Source of the DNA: an uncultured Ruminococcus sp.
GTDB lineage: Bacteria > Bacillota > Clostridia > Oscillospirales > Acutalibacteraceae
DNA length: 64,000 bases
Direction of reading: 5' to 3'
NCBI GenBank assembly: GCA_904393835.1
Contig: CAJFNC010000002.1
Coordinates: forward strand, 1 to 64,000
Shown here: piece after piece, positions 1-9,353 of the stretch
Position numbering within the stretch: the stretch's first letter is position 1
Layout: each line of letters opens with the position of its first letter
Made by a program: the position numbers and the translations under genes
Notes under the pieces: model-generated
Told to the model about the DNA's origin: nothing
What the model saw: the letters and a program-made list of their open reading frames with translations, nothing else
The model's database searches: none

Positions 1-220
1 TTAAAGTCCGGCTTGCTTTGTTATACCCTTTTTCTGCTGCCAAAAAATTTTTTAACTTTTTTCATTTTACGACTTGACTTTTATTTGCAGGACTCCTTTT
101 AATTAATAAATTGTTAACATCAAGTTATCGAATATAGAATAGTGGGTATGGTGCTATTTAATAAGTAAATTTGTAATACTGTTTTTCTTAACTTAGATTA
201 ATTTTGTACAATTCAAAAAT
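1..220. other. AT-rich stretch with no recognisable gene
   Basis: I see no supported coding region here. The stretch is strongly AT-rich and ends at the stop codon of the small minus-strand peptide gene that follows. A gene running in from the left edge cannot be excluded. Confidence 0.5.
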
Positions 221-385
221 TCAGTTAATTACATACTTATCAATAGCCTGACATTTATTAGGGTTGTATGTGCCGTCTTGTGTGCCGCTGACTTCGGCTG
301 CGTTTGCCGTAAAGCTAAAACAGCAAATCAGGCTGAGCAGCATTGCCGCAATTAATAAGGATAATCCTTGCCTTTTTACATTCAT
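221..385 (-). CDS. small secreted peptide, 54 aa
   Basis: A short frame of 54 codons begins with ATG at 385 and ends with TGA at 221. An excellent Shine-Dalgarno (AGGAGG, read on the minus strand) lies just upstream of the ATG. The N-terminus looks like a signal peptide: two basic residues (K4, R5), a hydrophobic core of about residues 8-25, and a likely cleavage after the A-N-A-A stretch near residue 30. The predicted mature part is only about 24 residues and contains a single Cys. I do not recognise the family. It could be a genuine small secreted peptide or the 5' remnant of a longer secreted protein. It is divergent from the XRE regulator at 500, with a perfect palindrome between them, which suggests that regulator controls it. 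Confidence 0.55.
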   Translation of the reverse strand: MNVKRQGLSLLIAAMLLSLICCFSFTANAAEVSGTQDGTYNPNKCQAIDKYVIN

Positions 386-405
386 ATTCTTTCCTCCTAA
401 GTTTA

Positions 406-425
406 TTGCACCTATATAGGTGCAA
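406..425. promoter_or_regulatory. perfect 20-bp palindrome between divergent genes, probable operator
   Basis: The 20 bases read identically on both strands (half-site TTGCACCTAT). It lies between the start of the small secreted peptide (minus) and the XRE-type regulator (plus). A second TTTGCAC word occurs near 465. Position and symmetry fit an operator for the neighbouring helix-turn-helix protein; this is inference. Confidence 0.55.
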
Positions 426-499
426 TTTTATATTACCACTTGGATAAAATAATGTCAAGAAATTTTTGCACTTGTTTAAGAACAAAGGAGTATTGAAAA

Positions 500-724
500 A
501 TGAATGCCGATTACGAAAAAGTGGTAGGTAATAATATCAGAAAACTCAGAGAAAGTAAAAAGATGACTCAGGAGCAATTGTCAGCTAAACTTCAATTGCT
601 CGGCTGCGATATTACAAGGAGCGCATTAGCTAAAATTGAGGTGGGGCAGAGGCATATTTATATTGATGAGATAAAACTCATAAAAGAAATTCTTGACGTT
701 CCTTTTGAAAGCCTTATCGTATAA
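500..724 (+). CDS. XRE-family helix-turn-helix regulator, 74 aa
   Basis: This small protein consists almost entirely of one XRE/Cro-CI type DNA-binding domain. It has the usual N-terminal helix containing NIRKLRE, the TQEQLS turn helix at about residues 23-28, and a recognition helix with SALAKIE at about residues 41-47. It has no sensor domain. The Shine-Dalgarno AAAGGAG is well spaced before the ATG. It is transcribed away from a small secreted peptide gene and shares with it an intergenic palindrome, the classical arrangement for autoregulation and control of a divergent target. A strong hairpin follows the stop. Its ligand and targets are unknown. Confidence 0.8.
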   Translation: MNADYEKVVGNNIRKLRESKKMTQEQLSAKLQLLGCDITRSALAKIEVGQRHIYIDEIKLIKEILDVPFESLIV

Positions 725-739
725 TTAAATTGTAAAAAG

Positions 740-775
740 AAAAACGTACAAACAATTTTTGTTTGTACGTTTTTT
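740..775 (+). terminator. intrinsic terminator after the XRE gene, probably bidirectional
   Basis: A 14-bp perfect stem (740-753 with 761-774, loop 754-760) is flanked by A and T runs. It ends in a T run on the plus strand and in a T-rich flank on the minus strand. It can therefore also serve the minus-strand membrane protein that ends at 800. Confidence 0.85.
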
Positions 776-799
776 GGTGATACATTTATTTTACCTGCT

Positions 800-1666
800 T
801 TAATCTTTGTCTTCGGCGATTGCTTTAGCAGGGTTTTTAATCATTCTGCCGTTTACAAATATATAGTCGTCGTCGCTGTCTGCGTTTTGGATTGCCTCTT
901 TTTCTCGTTTTAAATCCTCTTCGGTTTCAACGTACTCAACGTTTTCTCCCGTAAAGTATCCGACAGACTCCTGTACGCCCTTTGCGATAACCGATACAAT
1001 GATATAGGTTGCAATCATTGGATACAGAATGACCGAAACTGCAACCACTATGCCGAACATTATGCCGGATGAATAAATCAATCCGAGAAATACTGCTGCC
1101 GAAACAATTGCAAGCAAAACAAGCGCTGCAAGGTTGCGCAGAATTTTACCGACAATTAAAAGCAGCGAATTTTTATAAATATCGCGCAAACGCAGCTCGT
1201 ATGTAACCGTGAGCAGCGGAACGTAAAACATCATAATAATCAGAGCTATTGAAAATACTATATATATGGTAAATACATAGCCGAACACCATATCGCTTTG
1301 AGCAAGAGTACCGTAGTAGAGAATTGCAAAAAATGAACATGCAACTACCAGATATGCAATTACGCCGTTGAACAAAGATTTTTTAAAATTATCTTTAAAT
1401 GCCTGTACAAAGACGGAAAATACATTGACGTCCTGCTTTTCCACCGAGTATTTGCGTATTACCATTACAAGTCCAGAGTAAAACGGCATTGACGGGATAA
1501 CTCCCAAACTCCACAGTATTACATTGTTAAATCCCGACAGATAGCTTATTAATATAAACAGTCCCGAAAATGCTGCAAACGGGACAGAAAACAGCAAACC
1601 TGCAAGTAAAAGCTTTGGAAAACGTGTAAAAAATCGTGCAAGTGATGAATCATTAAAACGTTTCAT
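800..1666 (-). CDS. YesL-like (DUF624-type) integral membrane protein
   Basis: The 288-aa protein has about six hydrophobic segments spread over residues 15-230, followed by a charged cytoplasmic C-terminal tail rich in Asp, Glu and Lys. Between the second and third segments it carries a motif of the DUF624/YesL type: a 'PSMPFYSGLV' turn, then 'VIRKYSVEK', then a stretch where Phe and Lys alternate (FKDNFKK). YesL proteins are usually found next to carbohydrate ABC importers of the CUT1 type, and this gene is divergent from exactly such an importer at 2027. The role of YesL is not established; a link to sugar uptake is inferred from context. The tail after residue 235 is longer than usual for the family. 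Confidence 0.6.
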   Translation of the reverse strand: MKRFNDSSLARFFTRFPKLLLAGLLFSVPFAAFSGLFILISYLSGFNNVILWSLGVIPSMPFYSGLVMVIRKYSVEKQDVNVFSVFVQAFKDNFKKSLFNGVIAYLVVACSFFAILYYGTLAQSDMVFGYVFTIYIVFSIALIIMMFYVPLLTVTYELRLRDIYKNSLLLIVGKILRNLAALVLLAIVSAAVFLGLIYSSGIMFGIVVAVSVILYPMIATYIIVSVIAKGVQESVGYFTGENVEYVETEEDLKREKEAIQNADSDDDYIFVNGRMIKNPAKAIAEDKD

Positions 1667-2026
1667 AATAACCTTCTTAAAACAAATTTGCTATAATATT
1701 AACACAAAACGCACTTTAATTTCAATAGTTTTACCATAAACACGAGGTTACAATAATGTAATAAATACAAAATATAATAGGTTATTCGACATATAAATAG
1801 CTTAAAAACTCAGCGATAATGCCGAATATTTTTATATAAAAATGTAATTTTATTTTTATTGACGATAAAAAATATATAATGAATTTAAAAAAAATTCAAA
1901 AAAACTATTGTATTTTAATAAATATTGTGTTAATATGATGAAGACGAACGGAGCATAGTATATTGTTCTGTTAGGCAATATCCCGTTTTTGAGGATAAAT
2001 TTTATAATTTTAAGGAGAGTAAACTC
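1667..2026. other. divergent intergenic region, AT-rich
   Basis: This AT-rich region lies between the divergent YesL-like gene and the ABC importer genes. It contains the promoter described at 1908-1936 and the Shine-Dalgarno AAGGAG near 2012. A short imperfect inverted repeat (ATATTG...CAATAT, about 1960-1981) lies in the leader. No coding region is seen. Confidence 0.5.
1908..1936 (+). promoter_or_regulatory. sigma-A type promoter for the sugar ABC operon
   Basis: A -35 box TTGTAT (1908-1913) and a -10 box TAATAT (1931-1936) are separated by 17 bp. This gives a leader of roughly 85 nt before the ATG at 2027. Confidence 0.65.
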
Positions 2027-3376
2027 ATGAAAAAGTCAACATTTAAAAGAGTAGCCGCTCTCGCAGTTGCAGGCGTTATGACAGCTACCTGCTTTGCCGG
2101 CTGCGGCGGTACAAGTTCATCGGGCAGTTCAGAAGGTTCAGCTTCGGGAAATGCAAAAAACGGCAAGGTTTATTACCTCAACTTCAAACCAGAGCAGGAT
2201 CAGGCGTGGCAGGATCTTGCTAAGGCTTATACAGAAGAAACAGGTATTGAAGTTACTGTAAAGACAGCAGCTGAAGGTACATACGAATCAACACTTACAG
2301 CTGAAATGGATAAGGATGACGCTCCTACACTTTTCCAGGTTAACGGTCCGGTAGGTCTTGCCAACTGGAAAGACTACTGCGCGGATCTCAGTGGCTCCGA
2401 CATCTACAAGCAGCTTACTTCTACGGACTATGCTCTTGAAGAGGACGGCAAGGTTTACGGTATTGCATATGTTATCGAAACATATGGACTTATCTACAAC
2501 AAGACGCTCCTTCAGAAGTATTGCGATTCCGATTTTGCAACAGTTAAGTCGATTGACGACATTAACAGCTTTGATAAGTTAAAGACTGTTGCCGAAGAAA
2601 TTCAGAAGAATAAGGATGCTCTCGGCGTTAAGGGTGCATTCACCTCGGCAGGTATGGATTCATCTTCAGACTGGAGATTCAAAACACACCTTGCCAACCT
2701 TCCTATCTATTTTGAGTACAAGGACAGAAATATCACTTCAACAGACGCTATAGAGGGCAAATATCTTGATAACTACAAGAACATTTGGGATCTCTACATC
2801 AACAACTCAACCTGCGACCCCGCAGACCTCGCAAGCAAGAAGGGTACAGACGCTGAAACAGAATTTACAACAGGTGAAGCAGTATTCTTCCAGAACGGCA
2901 GCTGGGAATATTCAATTCTTACAAAAGCAGGTATGACTGATGACCAGCTCGGTATGATGCCGATTTACATCGGTGTTGGCGACGAAGCTAACCAGGGTCT
3001 TTGCACAGGTTCAGAGAACTATTGGTGCGTAAACAAGAATGCAAGCGCTGATGACCAGGCTGCTACACTTGAGTTTATCAATTGGTGTGTAACAAGCGAT
3101 AAGGGAACAACAGCTCTTGCAGACGATATGGGATTTGTAATTCCTTTCAAAGATGCTAAAGAAGCTACAAACGTATTCGTAAAGATTGATAACGAACTCA
3201 CAGCTGAAGGCAAAACTCCCGTAAGCTGGAACTTCACAACAATGCCCAGCGAAAACTGGAAGAACGGCGTTGGTACAGCTCTTACACAGTATGCAGCAGG
3301 TACAGGCGATTGGGATGCTGTTGTTACGGCATTTGTTCAGGGCTGGAAAACAGAGTACGCAGCTAACAACAGTTAA
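2027..3376 (+). CDS. sugar ABC transporter substrate-binding lipoprotein
   Basis: This is the extracellular solute-binding subunit of a CUT1-type carbohydrate importer (MalE/UgpB-like, 449 aa). The N-terminus is a lipoprotein signal: KK and KR charges, a hydrophobic core, and a lipobox ending in Cys26 (F-A-G-C). A Ser/Gly-rich linker follows. The mature part has the alternating fold pattern of family-1 binding proteins, for example the TLFQVNGP stretch near residue 105 and a conserved WCVTSDKG region near residue 350. The gene is first in an operon with two permeases (3469 and 4347). Maltodextrins would be a sensible substrate given the starch and glycogen genes downstream, but the substrate cannot be read from the sequence. 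Confidence 0.85.
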   Translation: MKKSTFKRVAALAVAGVMTATCFAGCGGTSSSGSSEGSASGNAKNGKVYYLNFKPEQDQAWQDLAKAYTEETGIEVTVKTAAEGTYESTLTAEMDKDDAPTLFQVNGPVGLANWKDYCADLSGSDIYKQLTSTDYALEEDGKVYGIAYVIETYGLIYNKTLLQKYCDSDFATVKSIDDINSFDKLKTVAEEIQKNKDALGVKGAFTSAGMDSSSDWRFKTHLANLPIYFEYKDRNITSTDAIEGKYLDNYKNIWDLYINNSTCDPADLASKKGTDAETEFTTGEAVFFQNGSWEYSILTKAGMTDDQLGMMPIYIGVGDEANQGLCTGSENYWCVNKNASADDQAATLEFINWCVTSDKGTTALADDMGFVIPFKDAKEATNVFVKIDNELTAEGKTPVSWNFTTMPSENWKNGVGTALTQYAAGTGDWDAVVTAFVQGWKTEYAANNS

Positions 3377-3418
3377 TTTAAAATCGAAAATTAGTTTTTG
3401 ATTTAACTTGTTCGGAGT

Positions 3419-3446
3419 AGGGGGGCGGTATGTCGTCCCCCTTTTA
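3419..3446 (+). terminator. intercistronic GC-rich hairpin between binding protein and permease genes
   Basis: The stem 3419-3427 with 3434-3442 is nine pairs including one G-U, with loop GTATGT, followed by TTTT. It lies between the binding-protein gene and the first permease. Hairpins at this position commonly act as leaky terminators or 3' stabilisers that keep the binding protein more abundant than the membrane subunits. This role is inferred. Confidence 0.6.
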
Positions 3447-3468
3447 GAATGAACGGAAAGGCAATATT

Positions 3469-4347
3469 ATGTTTAGAAAAGGCAAACGAAAAATTTATTC
3501 TCTAATATTTGTTCTTCCCACATTTGCTGCTTTCATTATTGGATTTATCTATCCGTTTTTTAACGGCGTTTACCTTTCGTTCTGTGAATTCAGAACAACA
3601 AGCGACGCAGTATTTATTGGGGTTGACAACTATATTAAAGCTTTTCAGAATGAGGGCTTTTTACATTCATTCTGGTTTACCGTAATGTTTGTAATCGTTT
3701 CGGTAGTGCTGATTAACGTCATTGCGTTTTTTGTTGCATATGCGCTGACGCTCGGCATAAGAGGTTCAAACATTTTCAGAACAGTGTTTTTTGTTCCAAA
3801 CCTCGTAGGCGGTATTATTCTCGGTTACATTTGGCAGTATATTTTTAACGGCATACTTCAATATTACGGTACAAACCTTGCGCTTGACTCAAGATTTGGT
3901 TTTTGGGGACTTATTATCCTTATGTGCTGGCAACAGGCAGGTTATATGATGATTATCTACATTGCCGGTTTCCAGAGCGTTCCGAAAGACCTTTATGAGG
4001 CGGCAAGAATTGACGGCGCAAACAAAAAACAGCTTTTGACCAATGTTACAATGCCTATGATGATGCCGTCAATTACAATTTGTACATTCCTTACACTTAC
4101 AAACTCGTTCAAACTGTTTGACCAGAACCTGGCGCTTACAAACGGTGCTCCGGGTGTTGTTTCGGCAACTTCGGGTACAACGGTTTATCAGACAGAGATG
4201 CTGGCACTCAACATTTACAAAACCTTCTATGCCAACCAAAATTCACGCGGAGTAGGTCAGGCAGAGGGTGTAATATTCTTTGTAATAGTTGTAGTTATTG
4301 CTCTTGTACAGCTTTACTTCACAAGGAGAAAGGAGGTACAGCAGTAA
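3469..4347 (+). CDS. sugar ABC transporter permease, MalF-like
   Basis: This inner-membrane subunit of the CUT1 importer is 292 aa with six predicted transmembrane segments. The EAA loop that contacts the ATPase is visible as YEAARIDGA followed about ten residues later by a P-rich stretch (around residues 178-200). The start is preceded by a GGAAAGG ribosome site. The stop codon overlaps the start of the second permease by one base (TAATG), so the two subunits are probably translationally coupled and made in equal amounts. Confidence 0.88.
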   Translation: MFRKGKRKIYSLIFVLPTFAAFIIGFIYPFFNGVYLSFCEFRTTSDAVFIGVDNYIKAFQNEGFLHSFWFTVMFVIVSVVLINVIAFFVAYALTLGIRGSNIFRTVFFVPNLVGGIILGYIWQYIFNGILQYYGTNLALDSRFGFWGLIILMCWQQAGYMMIIYIAGFQSVPKDLYEAARIDGANKKQLLTNVTMPMMMPSITICTFLTLTNSFKLFDQNLALTNGAPGVVSATSGTTVYQTEMLALNIYKTFYANQNSRGVGQAEGVIFFVIVVVIALVQLYFTRRKEVQQ

Positions 4348-5225
4348 TGGCAAAGGTAATGGCAAAACCCAAGGAAAAGCCTGTAAAGAAAAAACAGACT
4401 TTGGGTATGAAAATTCTGAGTGTTTTATTTACGATAGTTTCAATTTTCTATGTTGCCCCCGTATTCTTTGTAATTATGAACTCATTCAAAAGCAATGCGG
4501 CAATCAGTAAAGGCTTTTTTGAATTTCCTACTGCTGATACTTTCCAGGGCTTTCAGAACTACATAACAGGTATGTTCCACGGCAACTATCCTTTTTGGAA
4601 ATCAATTATGTGGAGCTTTTTCATTACCATCGGCGGCGTTTTGCTGATTCTCATTTGCACCTCAATGTGCGCGTGGTATTTGCAGCGTTCAAACACTGTC
4701 ATTTGTAAAATTATCTACTATTTCTGTATTTTTTCAATGGTAGTACCTTTCCAGATGGTAATGTTCACTCTTTCAAAAACAGCCGACACACTTCACCTTA
4801 CAACTCCGTGGGGTATTTTGATAGTCTATCTCGGGTTCGGAGCGGGATTGTCGGTGTTTATGTTCTCGGGATTTGTAAAGTCCATTCCGATAGAAATCGA
4901 AGAGGCAGCCTATGTTGACGGCGCAGGCCCTTTGAGAACGTTTTTCGGCATTGTACTTCCGATTATGAAACCTACTTTCATTTCGGTTGCAATTCTCCAG
5001 ACAATGTGGATTTGGAACGACTATCTTCTTCCGTATCTTATCCTCGATATGGATTACAAGACAATTCCTATTCATATTCAGTATCTCAACGGCAGCTACG
5101 GTCATACCGATACGAGCGCAATTATGTCGTTAATTGTTTTGAGTATTGTTCCCATTGTTATTTTCTACTTTGCTTGCCAGAAGTACATCATTGAAGGTGT
5201 AATTTCGGGCGCAGTCAAGGGTTAA
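4347..5225 (+). CDS. sugar ABC transporter permease, MalG-like
   Basis: This is the second inner-membrane subunit, also 292 aa. It has a Lys-rich N-terminal tail, six predicted membrane segments and the EAA loop (EEAAYVDGA near residues 189-197). No ATP-binding subunit follows; the operon ends in a strong hairpin. CUT1 importers of Firmicutes often borrow a shared ATPase (MsmX/MsiK type) encoded elsewhere, which is the likely situation here. Confidence 0.88.
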   Translation: MAKVMAKPKEKPVKKKQTLGMKILSVLFTIVSIFYVAPVFFVIMNSFKSNAAISKGFFEFPTADTFQGFQNYITGMFHGNYPFWKSIMWSFFITIGGVLLILICTSMCAWYLQRSNTVICKIIYYFCIFSMVVPFQMVMFTLSKTADTLHLTTPWGILIVYLGFGAGLSVFMFSGFVKSIPIEIEEAAYVDGAGPLRTFFGIVLPIMKPTFISVAILQTMWIWNDYLLPYLILDMDYKTIPIHIQYLNGSYGHTDTSAIMSLIVLSIVPIVIFYFACQKYIIEGVISGAVKG

Positions 5226-5300
5226 CCTGCTCTTTCAATAAAGGCTCAAAAATATCATTGGAATAAAATCGATTATTTCAGAGCCCGATAAAAATACCTC

Positions 5301-5335
5301 AAAACGGCTGTATCATAATGTGATACAGCCGTTTT
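5301..5335 (+). terminator. terminator hairpin of the sugar ABC operon
   Basis: A perfect 15-bp inverted repeat (5301-5315 with 5321-5335, five-base loop) begins with four A and ends with four T. Confidence 0.8.
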
Positions 5336-5370
5336 GCATGGCAAAAAATTTTGCCGAAAATTAAAGCTGA

Positions 5371-5404
5371 CAAAAAATGTAAGAGCCGCACATTTGTGCG
5401 GCTC
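5371..5404 (-). terminator. terminator of valS
   Basis: A perfect 10-bp GC-rich stem (5383-5392 with 5395-5404) has its T-rich tail on the minus strand (5371-5380), directly after the valS stop codon. Confidence 0.85.
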
Positions 5405-5417
5405 AAATTTTGTGAAA

Positions 5418-8039
5418 TTATTTCAAAGCGTCAATCGCTGCGGTAATGAGAGCAATCTGCTCTCTTTCCTTTGCAGCCTGACCCTCAACCTTTTCAATTA
5501 CGGCCTTGGGAGCTTTTGAAACAAAGCCCTGATTATTGAGCTTGCCCTCGCTCTGGGCAAGGCGTTTTTTAACCTGCTCAAGCTCTTTGTTAAGTCTTGC
5601 AAGCTCTGCCTGTTTATCAACAAGCTCGTCCATCGGAATGTAAATCTTGGCGTCAGCGGTTACAATTGTAACTGCGCCGTCAATTTCAAAGCTTTCGCCT
5701 ACTTCAACCTCACTTGCAGACGCGAGCTTTTCAATAAAGTGGGCGCCGTCTGTAAATGTCTGAGGGAACTTTGTAGCAATATAAACTTTTGCTTTTCTTG
5801 ATGGCGGAACGTTCATTTCGGCACGGCGGTTTCTGATGGCTCTGATTGCGTCCATAACTCTGTTCATTTCAAGAACAGCTTTTGGATAGTCAAGTTTTTC
5901 GTCAAATGCCGGATACTGCGCATACATTATCGTTTCACCCTCGTGAGGAATTGTCTGCCAGATTTCCTCAGTGATAAAAGGCATAAACGGGTGCAAAAGT
6001 CTTAAAATGCGGTCAAGTACATACAGAAGTACCTGCCTTGCATTTTGAGCGTCCTCACCGTCGCTTGAAAGTCTTGTCTTTACAAGCTCAATGTACCAGT
6101 CGCAGTAGCAGTCCCATGTAAACTCATAAACTTTCTGAATGGCAATGCCGAGCTCAAATTTTTCAAGGTTTTCGTTAACCTCTTTGGCAACGGTGTTCAA
6201 AGTAGAAACAATCCATTTGTCCTCTGTTGTGAGGGTTTTGGGCAGTTCATTTTTAACGTTATAATCGTCAATATTCATATGAACGTAACGCGCGGCGTTC
6301 CAAAGCTTGTTTGCGAAGTTTGCGCTAGCGGCAACACGCTTTTCGGAATATCTCATATCGTTGCCCGGTGAGTTGCCCGTTGCAAGGAAAAATCTGAGAG
6401 CGTCGGCGCCGTATTTGTCAATAACTTCAAGCGGATCAATGCCATTGCCGAGTGATTTTGACATTTTAATGCCGTTTTCGTCGCGTACAATACCGTGAAT
6501 GAATACTGTGTCAAACGGCTGCATATCGGTTTGCTCAATTGCAGAGAAAATCATTCTTGCTACCCAGAAGAAGATGATGTCATAGCCTGTTACGAGCGTG
6601 TCGGTGGGATAAAAGTACTCAAGCTCGGGAGTTTTTTCGGGCCAGCCGAGTGTTGAGAACGGCCACAAAGCCGAGCTGAACCAGGTGTCAAGAGTGTCCT
6701 CGTCCTGGTGAAGATGATTTTTACCGCACTTGGGGCAAACTGTCGGTGCTTCTTTTGCAACTATAATTTCGCCGCAGTCGTCGCAGTACCAGGCGGGGAT
6801 TCTGTGACCCCACCAGAGCTGACGTGAAATACACCAGTCCTTTATGTTTTCCATCCAGTGGAAATAAACCTTTTCAAATCTTTCGGGAATGAATTTTGTC
6901 CTGCCGTCTTTAACGCATTTGATTGCCGGCTCTGCAAGCGGTTTCATCTTTACAAACCACTGTTTTGAAACTCTCGGTTCAACAGTAGTTTTGCAGCGGT
7001 AGCAGGTGCCTACGTTGTGCTTAATCGGCTCAATTTCAACAAGAAAACCGCCCTCTTTGAGGTCGTTTACAATCGCCTTGCGGCACTCGTATCTGTCCAT
7101 ACCCTGATACTTGCCGGCGTTTTCGTTCATATGGGCTGAATCGTCCATAACATTAATAACTTCAAGGTTGTGTCTCAAACCCACTTCAAAGTCATTGGGG
7201 TCATGTGCAGGTGTGATTTTTACAACGCCTGTACCAAAATCCATTTCAACATATGTGTCGGCAACAACGGGAATTTCTCTGCCTACAAGCGGAAGAGTAA
7301 CGGTTTTGCCGATAATATCCTTGTAGCGTTCATCGTCGGGGTGAACTGCAACGGCAGTATCGCCCAAAAGCGTTTCGGGACGTGTTGTTGCGAGCTCCAC
7401 ATAACCGCTTCCGTCAGTCAGCGGATAACGCAGATGCCAGAATGAACCGTCCTGCTCCGCAAAATCAACCTCGGCATCGGAAATAGAGGTGTGGCAGTGC
7501 GGACACCAGTTGATGATTCTTTCGCCTCTGTAAATAAGACCTTTTTCGTACAGCTTTACAAAAACTTCCTTAACGGCTTTGGAACATCCCTCGTCCATTG
7601 TAAAGCGTTCGCGGTCCCAGTCGCAGCTTGAGCCGAGCTTTTTGAGCTGACTTGTAATTCTTCCGCCGTATTCGCGTTTCCAGTCCCATGCGCGCTCAAG
7701 GAATTTTTCTCTGCCTATATCCTCTTTTGTGAGGCCCTCTTCGCGCATAGCTTCAACAATTTTAGCCTCTGTCGCAATTGAAGCGTGGTCAGTGCCGGGA
7801 AGCCAAAGAGCGCTGTAACCCTGCATTCTTCTCCAGCGAATCAGTATATCCTGCAAGGTTTCGTCAAGGGCGTGTCCCATATGAAGCTTGCCCGTGATGT
7901 TTGGCGGCGGCATAACAATAGTGTACGGTTTTTTATCTTTATCCACTTCGGCGTGAAAATAATCGTTTTTCATCCAAAAGTCATAGATTTTATCTTCAAA
8001 GTCAGACGGATTGTATGACTTTGCCATTTCCTTAGCCAT
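5418..8039 (-). CDS. valS: valyl-tRNA synthetase
   Basis: This class I aminoacyl-tRNA synthetase charges tRNA-Val. At 873 aa it has the normal length. The HIGH-type signature is HMGH at residues 53-56, within a P-P-P-N-I-T-G-K-L run, and the KMSKS loop is at about residues 525-529. A CP1 editing domain lies between. Zinc-ribbon-like cysteine pairs (CYRC; CDDC with CPKC) are present, and a C-terminal coiled coil of about 70 residues ([15 protein letters not shown]) is typical of ValRS. The start is fixed by AGGAGG. No T-box leader fits in the 140-bp upstream gap; a small hairpin (8061-8078) sits just before the ribosome site. Confidence 0.97.
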   Translation of the reverse strand: MAKEMAKSYNPSDFEDKIYDFWMKNDYFHAEVDKDKKPYTIVMPPPNITGKLHMGHALDETLQDILIRWRRMQGYSALWLPGTDHASIATEAKIVEAMREEGLTKEDIGREKFLERAWDWKREYGGRITSQLKKLGSSCDWDRERFTMDEGCSKAVKEVFVKLYEKGLIYRGERIINWCPHCHTSISDAEVDFAEQDGSFWHLRYPLTDGSGYVELATTRPETLLGDTAVAVHPDDERYKDIIGKTVTLPLVGREIPVVADTYVEMDFGTGVVKITPAHDPNDFEVGLRHNLEVINVMDDSAHMNENAGKYQGMDRYECRKAIVNDLKEGGFLVEIEPIKHNVGTCYRCKTTVEPRVSKQWFVKMKPLAEPAIKCVKDGRTKFIPERFEKVYFHWMENIKDWCISRQLWWGHRIPAWYCDDCGEIIVAKEAPTVCPKCGKNHLHQDEDTLDTWFSSALWPFSTLGWPEKTPELEYFYPTDTLVTGYDIIFFWVARMIFSAIEQTDMQPFDTVFIHGIVRDENGIKMSKSLGNGIDPLEVIDKYGADALRFFLATGNSPGNDMRYSEKRVAASANFANKLWNAARYVHMNIDDYNVKNELPKTLTTEDKWIVSTLNTVAKEVNENLEKFELGIAIQKVYEFTWDCYCDWYIELVKTRLSSDGEDAQNARQVLLYVLDRILRLLHPFMPFITEEIWQTIPHEGETIMYAQYPAFDEKLDYPKAVLEMNRVMDAIRAIRNRRAEMNVPPSRKAKVYIATKFPQTFTDGAHFIEKLASASEVEVGESFEIDGAVTIVTADAKIYIPMDELVDKQAELARLNKELEQVKKRLAQSEGKLNNQGFVSKAPKAVIEKVEGQAAKEREQIALITAAIDALK

Positions 8040-8060
8040 AGATTTTCCTCCTATAATATT

Positions 8061-8078
8061 ACCGACTTTGCCGTCGGT
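8061..8078 (-). promoter_or_regulatory. small hairpin in the valS leader
   Basis: A 6-bp perfect stem (ACCGAC/GTCGGT, loop of six) lies about 10 nt upstream of the valS Shine-Dalgarno. It is too short to be called a T-box. It may be only an incidental leader structure. Confidence 0.3.
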
Positions 8079-8139
8079 TTTGCTTATACCTTTTTATTAT
8101 CTCATTTTAAGCCGTATTTGTCAATTAAAAAGCTGAAAA

Positions 8140-8173
8140 AGCAAGAAAAGCAGACAAATTTGTTGCCTGCTTT
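8140..8173 (-). terminator. terminator of the radical SAM gene
   Basis: On the minus strand a 7-bp stem (AAAGCAG/CTGCTTT, 8147-8153 with 8167-8173) extends inward by three more pairs after a mismatch. It is followed by T-rich sequence just after the stop of the radical SAM gene. Confidence 0.6.
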
Positions 8174-8183
8174 ATAAATAGGT

Positions 8184-9083
8184 TCAGTTCATATTGATTT
8201 TGTTTATGTCGTCAATATCAAAATCCCAGTCGGGTATGTACTTTTCATCGGCAGAGGATAAATCCTGAGTAAATCCGTCAAGTCCCAGCCGAAACAGCTC
8301 CAGCTTTACCTTTTCGTATTCCCGTCGTGTAATTCTGCGGTTGAGCTTCGGCATATCCTTGGCTTTGCCCATAGGCACATACTGGCACATAAGGCTTACA
8401 AGCACTTGTTTATTGTACATTCGTTTTATCAGTTCAAGCGTTTCAATGCTGTTTTTAGTGTGAGACGGCAAAATCAAGTGGCGCACGATTACGCCCTTTT
8501 TAATAATTCCGTCATCGTCAAACTGCGGAGTGCCCACCTGGAAAATCATTTCCTTTATTGCCGCGCTTGCAGTGTCAACGTAGTTGGGAGCTGATGAATA
8601 TTTTACGGCGAGTTCGTCGCTTGAATATTTGAAGTCGGGCAGATAAACGTCAACAAGCCCGTCAAGCATTGACAGAGTTTTCGGAGAAGTGTAGCCGCTG
8701 CAATTATAAACAATGGGTATTTTTGGCTTGTAAATATTAAGGCTCTCTATTACCGCAGGCAAAAACTGGTCTGCCGTAACAAGGTTAATGTTGTGCACGC
8801 CCTGCTGTTCAAGCGCCTTATAGCATTGAGCAAGCTGAAACGGTGTTACGGTAACACCCTTATGCTTTGCGGAAATATCGTAGTTTTGGCAGTAAACGCA
8901 CCTCATAGTGCAGCCCGAAAAAAACACTGCGCCGCTTCCTCTGCTGCCGCTAATGCACGGCTCTTCACCAAAGTGAGGAGCTACCCTTGCAATAATAGGC
9001 AGTGTACCCAGTGAGCAAAATCCGTTTCCGTGATGTTCGGTTCGTGCTGCAGAGCATTTTCTGGGACATAAATTGCATATCAT
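8184..9083 (-). CDS. radical SAM protein, PflA-like (COG1313 type)
   Basis: The 299-aa protein has a cysteine-rich N-terminus (ICNLCPRKC, then GFCSLG) followed by the radical SAM cluster motif CTMRCVYC at about residues 58-65, which binds the SAM-cleaving [4Fe-4S] cluster. The remainder has TIM-barrel features such as LVDVYLPDFKY and VIVRHLILP. It matches the family annotated as 'putative pyruvate formate-lyase activating enzyme', which is distinct from true PflA; its substrate is not known. No PFL gene is nearby. The ribosome site is weak (GGTGATT). Confidence 0.8.
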   Translation of the reverse strand: MICNLCPRKCSAARTEHHGNGFCSLGTLPIIARVAPHFGEEPCISGSRGSGAVFFSGCTMRCVYCQNYDISAKHKGVTVTPFQLAQCYKALEQQGVHNINLVTADQFLPAVIESLNIYKPKIPIVYNCSGYTSPKTLSMLDGLVDVYLPDFKYSSDELAVKYSSAPNYVDTASAAIKEMIFQVGTPQFDDDGIIKKGVIVRHLILPSHTKNSIETLELIKRMYNKQVLVSLMCQYVPMGKAKDMPKLNRRITRREYEKVKLELFRLGLDGFTQDLSSADEKYIPDWDFDIDDINKINMN

Positions 9084-9137
9084 AAATAATCACCGATAGA
9101 ATTATACCACACTAAACCGCATTAGTATAGTTTTTGT

Positions 9138-9353
9138 TTATGTACAAAAATCAGTGAGATAATCTTCAATTATATTTTCGAGGTGGCATAATTCAAGCTT
9201 TGCTTCGTTGCAAATATTTTTAAGCTCTACCATGTCATCTTTATTGTCCGTAATACTGCAAATTGACTTTATCAGTTCCCCGTTGTGTAATACGTCAATA
9301 CCGTATTCTAAATGAGAACATTTGACAATGCAGTTCAATTTATATATTGTCAT
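9138..9353 (-). CDS. small hypothetical protein, DUF6514-like
   Basis: This 71-aa cytoplasmic protein has no signal peptide. It shows a YGIDVLHNGELI stretch, a middle helix and a C-terminal helix ending in LENIIEDYL. This pattern resembles small clostridial proteins grouped as DUF6514, whose function is unknown. A GAGG ribosome site precedes the ATG. It lies just upstream of the radical SAM gene on the same strand, so the two could be cotranscribed. Confidence 0.5.
   Translation of the reverse strand: MTIYKLNCIVKCSHLEYGIDVLHNGELIKSICSITDNKDDMVELKNICNEAKLELCHLENIIEDYLTDFCT

Noticed and set aside
8040..8183. T-box leader for valS
   Set aside because: The gap is too short and lacks a T-box sequence; only small hairpins are present.
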